Origin: Aspergillus flavus
Taxonomy: Eukaryota; Ascomycota; Eurotiomycetes; Eurotiales; Aspergillaceae
Direction of reading: 5' to 3'
DNA length: 64,000 nt
Assembly: GCF_009017415.1 (NCBI RefSeq)
Contig: NC_092405.1
Location: 4,030,001-4,094,000 of the forward strand
Made by a program: the position numbers and the translations under genes. The notes under the pieces were generated by a model. That model was not told the DNA's origin and did no database searches. It was given only the letters and a program-made list of their open reading frames with translations. Each line of letters begins with the position of its first letter. The first letter of the stretch is position 1. Of the stretch, positions 22,277 through 31,723 are shown piece by piece.

Positions 22277-23942
22277 TCAGTTGCCGGTAGTGGTGGTGGT
22301 ATTGGTGATTGTGAAGGGCTCCATGCCTTGTTCACACCAATCGTGCACGGGCTATTACCAGTCAGCTAGTGATCAAATACAGCCGAGAGCATCTTGACTT
22401 ACCAAACAGCTCAATCTATAACACCACGAGCAATTAGACTTAGGGTACTTGTAAAAGTTCACAATCAGGAGGATGAATCCAACGATAACCGCAACCAAAG
22501 CTCCAGCCCGGACCAACCACCATGCCCACCACAGTGGTTTCCGGCCCTTAAAGAAGCCCAAGGGACCAGCCGTTTCTGAAGACGAGTTGGGGCCCGTCCG
22601 TCCCTTGAAGAGGTTGACGAAACTTGGGCCGGTCGTGGTTTTGTTCTCGTCATCGGAAGTGGGACCAGCACCACCACTCATCGCCACATAGGGGTTACGG
22701 GCGAGCCCAATACGCTCCCGAAGTGCGTTCGGCGATCTCATAATGCAGAGACCGAGGGCCAGGCCCATGATGAACCCACCAATATGGGAGAAATTATCCA
22801 GGCCCGGTAGCAGACCTAGGACGAAAGAAATTCCAACACCAAGGACCATGATAATCAACTCCACAAATGGAGACGGTCTCTCTTTCCAGGTGTAGAAAAG
22901 ATCCAAGATGAAAAGTGCAAGGATACCAAACAGGGCACCTGAGCAGCCCGAAGACGGTTGGAATGGAGCCGCATAGTTACCTCCAAGGACGAACCCCCAG
23001 ATACCACTAGCGAAGTAAACCAAGCCATACCGCCACCACCCGACCATCCGCTCCATATCAACTCCCATCGTCATTTGACAAAGCAAGTTGAAACCAATGT
23101 GAATGAAACCACCGTGAAGGAATATAGGCACGATAAACCGATACCACTGATTGGGCTCCGGCTGATCATCGAGGGAACCACCGAGGTGCGGGTTTGGAAC
23201 ACCGCCGAAGCCGCACAATTCAGATAAGGTGCACTCCAAAGCATTTGTGGTTGAATTCGGGCAAGGCATGAGGAAGTCCACCGGAGAGTTCTGTACCTTG
23301 TCGACATTCTTCATACATGGTGCGTACCGCGCTCCCATGTTGATCTGGATGTACGCCGAGGGTCCTATCATCGGATTGAACTGAGGTTTCGTCTGAATCG
23401 GGGATCCGGTGAGTTGTCCTACAGGGCCAGTTAGTCCAACTAGTTCTTGTAATTCTTCGCTTGAGGTCTGACATACCGCTCTTGACCAACTCTGCGATGA
23501 ATACCGCAATTTGTACCACAGTGAGGATATAGGTCACGAATGGGATCTTCTTCTTGAAGAAGCCCTTCTTCTTCCCTCTACTTCGGTTGGGCGCTGATTC
23601 CAACATGGCAGGGTCTGGGGGGTAATGCGTCGGTTGCTGCATCCAGTTGGCAGGTGGTGGGCCGTTTGAGTATTGAGTGTTCTCCTTCAGAGGGATATTC
23701 TCTGCATAATGGTCTCCTTCGTTTAACCTTCCGCCTGCCACATACGCGCCCTGATCGGACCCTAAGGAATGTTGGCTGTCTCGTATGTGAGGGGGTTCGG
23801 AATCCGCGTAGGGGTGTCCACTAGGGCCCGTGTAGGTCGGCGCTGGTGATTGTCGATGGAACGAGTCTGTATGAGGGTTGGCTTGTTCGTACGTGGGTGG
23901 GTTGTTGCTGTACCCAGTGTTGTAGTAGCTGTTCGCTGCCAT
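22277..23942 (-). CDS. Rhomboid-family intramembrane serine protease
   Basis: Three exons: 23942-23477, 23418-22403 and 22351-22277 (introns of 58 and 51 nt; the first has a clear ACTAAC branch site), giving 518 residues. A long polar cytosolic N-terminus rich in Pro/Tyr precedes a KKKGFFKKK membrane-proximal patch. About seven membrane segments follow. The catalytic serine is in SSGCSGALFG (S315) and the catalytic histidine in DNFSHIGGFIMG (H367). The transition-state HxxxxxxxxN pair is in FLHGGFIHIGFNLL (H257, N266). It should cleave membrane proteins within the bilayer. The last 24 residues are recovered only through the third exon (PVHDWCEQG, then a Thr-rich end). Confidence 0.92.
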
Positions 23943-25348
23943 CTTAAATGGTCAGCCGATAAGGCAAGGGGGAACGCAAAGAAATTTCTCTTTCTGGCGG
24001 TCGTCGCTGATGTGATAAGAAGTTGGATTATGGTTTTCTTGCGGGGAAAGGAAATATATTCCACGGTCTGACCGAGTTGACGGGCAGGAAGAGTCGATGA
24101 TCAAACGTTCTGACCCATGCACGGCCACGTTTTGGCGGCTGACGACAATGGCGGAAACCCAGGCAACCCCTTAAGAAGCTATCGGGGATTAGAGAATGCG
24201 GAAGCTTATGTGCACGCAACAAAGGATAGTGGAGAAAAGGTGTCGGATGAAGAAAATGGTAAGACGGAAGAGTTCTATGCAGAAAAAAGCAAAAGAAAAC
24301 AAAAAAGACGATTCGGATACTGAACAGATGATATGCCTTTCTATTCACTATAGAGAAGAGGGCTGAAGTTGTCAGAGAAAGTGATGTTAGGCAGTCGAAT
24401 TCGCGGGTGTGGCACTATTTTTGGGTTTGCCGATCAATTATTGTCGTCAGCAGTCATTATGAACCCAAGTGTCAAGTGAAACCCCCGGCCACGCACTCCT
24501 GGATGACGACCAAATCCCTAAGGCTGAGCTGTCTTTTGTGGCTGGTGTACGGAGTATGATTTTATCTCCACCACTAGCCTCGTGTTTACTCCAGTCCTGT
24601 TCCTATTGAACGGTGGCGTTTGTACATACTTCGTATTTAACTTTTTTTTTTCTGCTCTGCCACCCCGACGTCTATCCTCAACAAATCGCAATTTTCAGTG
24701 TGAGAATTGATCGTATTTTATTTATACAACTCACCCCTACTAAGCTCTCTAATTCAGTGTGTTTTTCATGTAGATTAACACCCATGTACTTTAACATCCC
24801 ATATGGTTTATTGTACATGGACTCGTATTTTGACATTAAGCATTACTAACCGCGTACCAATGATCATGTAGTAGTCAACAGACTGTCCACATTTGCTCCG
24901 GTAGTCAAGGAATCAACAGCATATATGTGAAAGAAAACAAAAAAGGCGGATCTCTGGCCCAAGCGGTCTGGCATTAGGTCCCGCTGGACACTCCAGCTTC
25001 GAGTACACATTATCTCTTGCCCCAAGCCCGGAGGTACTCGTGCTCACATTATAAGTCGGTCCTTACCATTCAATTCATTAAATCTTTGCGGCGAGCCGCT
25101 TTCCAGTATAGACAAAGACCAAAACGCCCCGTGCGAACTCCATAATAAAGAACAAAGTATATGTAACAATCTAGGAAGCAAACGGAACATCGTTAGCTTT
25201 CACGGTGATATGGAGTAGGCTGAACGAGACATACCACCAGAAATGATCTCCCAATGTCTCATCGATACAAAAGCACCAATGCAGAAGGAATACCAGCATC
25301 GAAATTTTGAGATGTATATTTATACCATGCGCGCTGACTCGGTCTCTC
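23943..25348. other. Spacer with rhomboid promoter; no gene recognised
   Basis: The left part is the rhomboid upstream region. Around 24950-25030 there is a tRNA A-box-like string, but no complete cloverleaf could be folded (see the rejected list). Open frames here are low-complexity. Confidence 0.45.
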
Positions 25349-25822
25349 TTACAACGCACTCTCCCCAGAAAATGACGAAGACAGAGAGCCAACATGGGTT
25401 TCCAAGATGCCCAAAGCGGCACCCATCTCCTCGCTGCTGTGGCCGGTCAAGAGCCATACGAGGCGGATCAGCTTCTGGTAGAGCAGTGTTGGGAAATACA
25501 GCAGTAGGGCCCATAAAAGCAGTGATAGCACCACCATCACGAAGGAGTTGGCCACGACTTTCTCGCCCGGCGTCATGACGTAGAGTCCGAATGTGACTTC
25601 GTACCGGTAGTATTCGAGGCGGACACGATCAGCAAACCGCTGTATGACATTCCGGCGAGGGTTCTTCATCGTCAGATGGCTGACACCGGAGGAATTTGGG
25701 ATCGTAGAGGTCGACATGGTGGAAGAGTACTTATTAATCAGCTCGTCGACCGCGGCTGGAGCGTGGGAGGAGATGTGCGTCGAGGTCGAGGGCGTGTAGA
25801 AGGACTGCATTTCAGTTGCCAT
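25349..25822 (-). CDS. Serine palmitoyltransferase small-subunit-like protein
   Basis: A 157-residue protein whose second half matches the ssSPT/Tsc3-like family that activates serine palmitoyltransferase, the first enzyme of sphingolipid synthesis, in the ER membrane. The key block is YYRYEVTFGLYVMTPGEKVV, followed by the hydrophobic helix VMVVLSLLLWALLLYFPTLL. The order (aromatic-rich YxYE, GLYxxxPxE, then one membrane helix ending in FP) is the family signature. The N-terminal 75 residues are polar and Ser/Thr-rich, and longer than in the animal proteins. No intron is needed; the ATG at 25822 is the first in frame. Confidence 0.85.
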   Translation of the reverse strand: MATEMQSFYTPSTSTHISSHAPAAVDELINKYSSTMSTSTIPNSSGVSHLTMKNPRRNVIQRFADRVRLEYYRYEVTFGLYVMTPGEKVVANSFVMVVLSLLLWALLLYFPTLLYQKLIRLVWLLTGHSSEEMGAALGILETHVGSLSSSFSGESAL

Positions 25823-27382
25823 TGCGTTGTATATTACTAAAGCAAGCTCGACGCGTCTGAGAAACAGGTATTGTCAATGTTTCTTGAGGGTCGTTGTTCG
25901 CCTTATGGCTTCTGACTCCTCAGACGTAGGTGGAGAGCAGTCGCGTGGTTCCCCGAGACTGCTCCACTTATACTAGGATTATTATTATTCAAAGTCAGAC
26001 ACCGTAGGCGGCCAGACTCTAGACGGAACTGTGCGCGAAGTTCTGGGTCGACTTGGATCTTCAATCAAGGAGGGATAAGGAAATCGAACAATGGAGGCGC
26101 AAAGTGACCCAAGGATTCAATTCAACCCCAAAGAGGAAAAGCGAACCACGCAGTTGGACCAAGAAGTTTACCGGGACGTATTATACAGAGCAGAGAGGGT
26201 AAGAGGAGAGAGCTTCGCTGGAGCAGCCAAAGAGAGGGAATTGAAGGTGGGAAGGATGGCTTTCGGTACGGCGCGGATGTGGAAGTGTTGCAAGGCGGAT
26301 CTGCCTTAATGGAGGTAGAACCTGCTACCACCAATCACCGTTGGCATCCAGCGTCATCATCCTTCTTGATTTCGGGTTTATCGGCACCTCCCGCTTGGCT
26401 TTTTTTTTTTATTTTTTATTTTTTTTTAGTTTATCTTTTTTATTTTTCCTTCTTCCTGCCTTGCTTACTTTTTTGGATTTTGCATGCTTTGCCCTCCTTG
26501 TTTGTTTCCCAGAAAATAGAACGAAAAATAAGCTAATTCTCAAGCATTGATAGTTACACTTGTGTTACACTTGTATACTTCAGCAATCGAATGAACCGGG
26601 AGATCGTGGGAGATCGTCTCCCTTATGCTCTGGAATCGATTTCATAACTTCATAACTCCTGGGCACGTCCCCCTGACTACCATGGATCATTTTTATGCAT
26701 CCTTGGCCCGTTCCTCATATAGTGATCGTCAGCACTATTGCATATAGTCTAGTCACTTTTGGTCGACATACAAATACGCTAATGGCCCCCATTCGTTTGC
26801 TTGATTTTGAATCCTGAATAATCCATTTCTAATGCCATCCTCCCTTGTCAGGTGATTTCAGTCACCTGATGTTCTGGTCTCCTAAACCAATTCCGAAATG
26901 AGAGGATGTAAGCTCTACTGTATTAGAAAGTAGTAGACACTTCGTCTTCTTTTATCTCGAGACATTCCTTCGGGTCATCTGTGGCGCATGCACGTTACTC
27001 TTGTTTTGCCCGGGGTGAAGATTAGTTTCTTTGTTTTTTGAATTCTTCCTTTAAGACAGAATATATATATCGAATGGAATTCTCAACGCCCGCAACGTAC
27101 CAGGCTGGTAACGCATTGAATGATATACCACAGGTAGCAAAAGACTTCAAATAGTCCTATCGTCCCCCATGGTTTGCTAAGTTGGGGACCCTTCAACTTT
27201 TCTTATATCCTTACATTAATGATCAGGGGAAGGGATGACATCATAGGGCCCGTGCATCATGTGAGTATCAAACTGTCCCGCGCTTACGCACTCACGCTGG
27301 TCGATCTAGACTCCTGAGTCCTATTCCTCCTCCCCTCCTCGTCATCCCCTCATCGCATTGCATTGGTGCTATCTCAACTATC
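25823..27382. other. Divergent promoter region with T-rich tract
   Basis: Lies between the SPT small-subunit gene (minus) and the Ybp2-like gene (plus), so it holds both promoters. A T-rich low-complexity tract (T with scattered A) lies near 26398-26460. CT-rich sequence (tcctcctcccctcctcgtc) sits just upstream of the plus-strand ATG, typical of fungal transcription start regions. Confidence 0.55.
26398..26460. repeat. T-rich low-complexity tract
   Basis: Long runs of T broken by single A residues. Such tracts are common in Aspergillus promoters. Confidence 0.8.
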
Positions 27383-29480
27383 ATGGCTGAGGAAGAAGAC
27401 CCTATCGTTCAGGCCTTGCCCCCAGCAACCGATTACCTCACTTACCTTACCTTGTTGGAGTACCAATTGACCCCCGCTCGCTTGCCCACTCTCCACAAGC
27501 TCTTGCAAGATGAGGTCTTGACAACCAATATTGGCTGGGATCTAGTCCAGCTGCTGCTGCCCATGCTCCCTCAGTCACTCGAATGTCTCCAGGATATCGC
27601 CCGCTTGGGTAATCCTAGGGAGGTCATCCTGCGGGTGTCCGAAGCCCTGATGCAACTGCAACCTGAGGATGAGGACGACGACGACGACGACGACGAAGAG
27701 AATGAGACAGCAGAGCCCGCCGCCGCTCATGATACAGAACCCGTCGATACGGAACTGAAAGCCGCGACCGACAGAGATGCGGAGAAGTCGAATATACAGA
27801 ATAACCTCCCACGGCATGTCCTGAAGTTCAATGCCCTCGTTGCCATGTTATCCATCCTTCATTCTCGCATCCAGACGAAATCTCCGAGTCGCTTTTTTGC
27901 AACCTCTCTACAAGCCGTATTGGAAGCGTACACCCTGATGCCGACGAACGAGACAACCCTTGCCCTTCTGGAGTTTTTCAGAGACGTGTCTCCTTCCAAG
28001 CGGCCTGCACCACCACCCCGTGCTGCAAGCGAATCCAGCGTGCTAAGAGTCTCCGAAGCTTCTGCGCCAGACCCAGAGGCAGAGGTTCAATCGCCTAACC
28101 CGAGCAACAACGAGCCAGCGCTCATCAAGAGATTCCTCCAATTCGGTCTGATCGAGCTGATAAAGTCCTACATACTGAGCTTTTCGGGGCCTATGGATCC
28201 AGGAATGTCATGGACAATTCGTTTGCAGGAGAAACTTCAGACAAGGCATCTGACGGGCCAAGTGTCGGAGACGGAGGTATTTGCCAATAACAAAGAACTA
28301 AGTGAGAGGGACATGATTTTGGGGAAAATTACGGTAGGTCCACCCTGTGTGCCAACAGATTCAGTGTCTGACTTTTTAGGCTCTTTCTCGAGACTTCGGG
28401 TTGGATGACAAGCAGCTTCTTGCAGTCGTCTCGCAGCCGGCGGACAAACACCCTCAGCCGCTAGACTTCGATGAACCACCTAGAAACGTGGAAGAGATTC
28501 CGCTTGAGAGGCACGGTGCTTTGCTTCTTTTGGCTGCCCGAGCTGCGATGGCCGAACTATTCTCATCGGGACAGGTCACCCCGATTGCCGTCTTCCCTGA
28601 GCTGGCTCAGATATTTGACAACTTTGTCGGTGCTCACGATAAGCCGGACGAGATTGCCTTTGGGCAGCCTCAGGCACTACTGGACTCTTTGCTGACATTG
28701 ACCGTCTTTTCTATGCAACGATCAATCGGAGAGCCTTCCACCGAGATAGAGTTCCGACGCTTCATCTTATCCCTAACTGCTTGCACAACGCGACAAAGTT
28801 ACAACTCCATCAGACGCATCCCTGGAACCATTCTCCACAGTCACCCGTCTCACATTGTCCGCTTCAAGACTATTCGCCTGGTCCTTGAAGATGATCGTTT
28901 CCAACTGATCAGGGACAGTGCTATAGGGTGGCTGAAAGATGAAATTCTTGATGCTAACAAAAAGCCCTCTGGCTCACCGGAATCCGACATATTCATCAAC
29001 CCACATTACTTCTCCATCCTCTTCCCCTTACTCTTCAACTCGTCGGAGTTACTCCTAAACGTCTCCTCCGACATCGTAGCATCATGGATCAAATTCTCTC
29101 AGACTCTCACACCATCCATCCATGCCGCCCTAAGTCTCTACTACATTCTTCTGTCATCCTCCACCCTCCATGCTCAACTCCAACTCGAAAAAACCTACAT
29201 CTACTTCCGCAACCGCTTCCTGGAGCCACTGAAGTCTCTCCTCCACGCCTTCGAGAGTGATCTCACCCAGAACGGCGGCGACGGCAAGATCGAATCTGCC
29301 GTCGGCGAGAACATGTGTCAGGTAGGCATGGCCCGGTCCGTGGGCCTCGTCTCTCATGCTGTAGAACAGGTGGAGGATGCCGTGGGCGACGCCTTCGTTG
29401 GTGCCGATGACGAGCTGCAAGAACCCAGCATGGATGATGTTGCGAGGGTTGACAAGATCCGGAAGGAGACAGCTTTGTAA
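27383..29480 (+). CDS. Ybp1/Ybp2-type protein (Yap1-binding / kinetochore-associated family)
   Basis: Two exons, 27383-28333 and 28380-29480, with a 46-nt intron whose removal keeps the frame (GKIT joined to ALSRDFGLDDK), giving 683 residues. The N-terminal block DYLTYLTLLEYQLTPARLPT, then LLQDEVLTTNIGWDLVQLLL, matches the fungal Kinetoch_Ybp2/DUF1760 family. Yeast Ybp1 helps peroxide-dependent activation of Yap1, and Ybp2 is linked to the kinetochore. A run of Asp codons (about residues 97-105) forms an acidic loop. The remainder is alpha-helical, probably a HEAT-like solenoid. Single-copy conserved fungal gene. Confidence 0.87.
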
Positions 29481-30674
29481 ATAAACGATCTGCTTGCATT
29501 CTGATATATATTTATCTTTTCACTTGTCGCTATTGTAAATACACGACCAAGCTACAGATGAACTCGTGACTACAAGACAAGAAAAAACTTCCAATTATCT
29601 TCTTTCCCAGTAACCTTTCTACAGAACAAAGTAAAACTTGGTATATATCTACACATATATGTTCATATTTATTAGCATATTCAGTCTTCAAGTGTAACCA
29701 AAAGTCAAAGCTTGCCAGCGTGACGACAACTTTGCGTCAAGTTCCAGCCCACCATAACAGTCAAAAATATATATATAACCATCCATTTCTACTTCCACCT
29801 CTCCTAACAGACAATATCCCTCTTACTACACTAAATAACCAATAAGAGATTCAACACTACGTAATTTAGCAACTCCGTTTTCTTAACAAATAAAGAAAAG
29901 GTAAAAAAAAAAAAAAAAAAAAAAAAATTGTGGTGATCAGACACCCCATGATAATTAATGTTGCTGGCAAAATATACACATTATACCGCATACTTCCAAG
30001 CCAAAATACCACCAAATACATCCTGACTAGCTAAATACCAACAGTGCAAAAATTGACTATGTCATATATAAGTCTCTATGCACAAAAACAAACTATACAA
30101 ACCCAGTCCCAAGATCCAGGAACCAAGGTAACGCAAACAACCCCTGACCTGTATCACAGAAGCAACCAGGCTACGAACATGCACAACGTAACTAGTAACA
30201 GTCCAGACTAGTCTCAGTACCATGGTACAACTGCAGTACTACCTTACTCTGTATATTCTCCTATAGCCCTACATTATTTAGAATGCTACAGTCGAAAGTA
30301 GAAAAATTTAAAACAAAGTATGTATGAAATTCAAACTATCCCATCCTACATGACCAAGAATTCCCAGCAACCAAGACGACAAGACCACAAAAGGAGCGGA
30401 TGCGAACAGGATAGCGAAGAAAGAGGTAGGCACACAAACAACCAGTCATCCCCTGTCCAACGGGCCCGTTGGTCTTCCTCCCAAGGGTTCGAGATATTTT
30501 TTTTGTTGATTTTCTGAGCATATTTGAGTGGCCCTGACTATTGTCAGGGGCTGGGTAGAACGGAACGTGAGAAGTAAGCCGAGGTGGTCATGTTTGGTCT
30601 TGAGGCGTGGCAGTTAACGAGTTGGCTGGTGTGGTGGTGGAATTCTGGCTCGGGGGTGAGTTACTGCGGCGCGT
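29481..30674. other. Long AT-rich spacer, probable 3' region of the micropeptide gene
   Basis: Lies between the 3' end of the Ybp2-like gene and the stop codon of the minus-strand CaaX peptide gene. It has AT-rich, UTR-like composition with a 25-nt A run at 29903-29927. No other coding unit was found. A long 3' UTR of the peptide gene could occupy much of it. Confidence 0.45.
29903..29927. repeat. Poly(A) mononucleotide run, 25 nt
   Basis: An uninterrupted run of 25 A on the plus strand (poly-T for a minus-strand transcript). Confidence 0.95.
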
Positions 30675-30804
30675 TTACATGATAACGCAGCCGCCACCGG
30701 GGGAGGCTGTTTTTTTGTTAGTTGGTTCTGTGGTGTATTGGAAGGGGTGGGTGGTGAGTAGACATACCCTTGACAATAGCAGTGTTCTTGACGGAGGGAG
30801 ACAT
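30675..30804 (-). CDS. Putative a-factor-like farnesylated peptide pheromone precursor (22 residues, CaaX)
   Basis: A micro-gene of two exons. Exon 1 (30804-30768) encodes MSPSVKNTAIVK plus the first base of a split codon. The intron is 30707-30767 (61 nt), with donor GTATGT, branch ACTAAC and acceptor CAG. Exon 2 (30706-30675) encodes ASPGGGCVIM and TAA. The product has 22 residues and ends in a perfect CaaX box (C19-V-I-M; Met in the last position favours farnesylation). Short precursors starting MSPS or MPS and ending in C-V-(I/V)-M are the hallmark of ascomycete a-factor-like mating pheromones, which are prenylated, trimmed, carboxyl-methylated and exported by a Ste6-type ABC transporter. 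The start context (CAACATGTC) is good, and a TATA-like box lies about 120 nt upstream. The splice signals, start and CaaX are seen directly; the pheromone role is inferred. Confidence 0.72.
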
Positions 30805-30930
30805 GTTGACTGATTGGGTTTCCTGGAAGGAAGATTGGTTTGGATAGAAGATTTGGTTGTTTGGAGATGAGTGTGGATGATGAAGAGAAGAAGCAGTGAT
30901 CTGGAGGGTTTGAAGGGCCTTTATATCTGT
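30805..30930 (-). promoter_or_regulatory. Core promoter and 5' leader of the CaaX micropeptide gene
   Basis: On the minus strand a TATA-like GATATAAAGG box (about 30917-30926) is followed by a CT-rich stretch (cactgcttcttctcttcatc), then a CA-rich leader (ccaaaccaatc, cccaatcagtcaac) running straight into the ATG. TATA, pyrimidine tract and CA-rich leader together are typical of strongly expressed fungal genes. The leader contains no upstream ATG. Confidence 0.6.
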
Positions 30931-31723
30931 TTCTCCAGGGTCGATCTGCTCAGTGAATAGTCCATCCCGATCTCATTCTTTTGGAGATAGATTGTTGAGA
31001 TTGGAAGCATTGAGCACCACGGGTTCGTGTGGCCCAAGATTGATAGGGCCCGGACAAAGAAAAGAAACCAGGACAGGAGATGACAGGTCAATGCTAATTC
31101 GGGATCCAGTGAATGCATTGACTGGCCCACGGCCTCGGGGCGTTCTTGATATTGTTCTCGACGCGGGGGCCAATCATGATGGCGGGTTCCCGAGGGTGAA
31201 TGGGGAGATCGTGGCAGAGGCGGTATTGATCAACATTGCCGTTCTTTCTTCAGTGCACCTCGGTGAATGCAGTGGGTTATCTTGATCCAGTCAGATTCCT
31301 AAGTTCGGTCTTTAACGCAGAGCATCCAGCGGGTCCAGATCCCCGTATCTCAGTCGGCGGCTTCGCTGTCCCGCGGCACGTGGCCCACATGAGCCGCTAT
31401 ACAGATACCTACTTTCCTATTTTGGACGCAGCGAGGAGGAGGGAGTAAAATGGTGGAAGGTTCCAGTCAGTAGTTCGTCCGGGAGGAACAATCTCGGGCC
31501 ATTGCGAAAAGGTCTGGATATATTGTTGTTCCAAGAACAATATGAGAGGATGAAAGAGCCTTGGCATCAAGACGGGTTTGGTAAGCTATGCATAAAAATA
31601 AATGGTTCAATGAATGAACGACTGAATGGATCAATATTCCAAAAAAAAAATTTAAATTCATTTAGTTAGAAACTCAATGGCAAGAATCCAGGCAAACTAC
31701 CAAAACAGCGACATTAGCTAGAA
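30931..31723. other. Upstream region of micropeptide gene / 3' flank of phospholipase D
   Basis: No coding frame of its own was recognised. Regulatory elements for the minus-strand peptide gene should lie here. Confidence 0.45.

Noticed and set aside
24950..25030. Possible tRNA: an A-box-like string (tggcccaagcggtctgg) with a weak B-box-like ttcgagta downstream.
   Set aside because: No seven-base acceptor stem or proper T-arm could be paired, and the expected pol III terminator lies on the wrong side.
30607..30813. 68-codon plus-strand frame across the micropeptide locus.
   Set aside because: No start context or family; it is the complement of the spliced minus-strand gene, whose splice signals and CaaX box are far stronger evidence.
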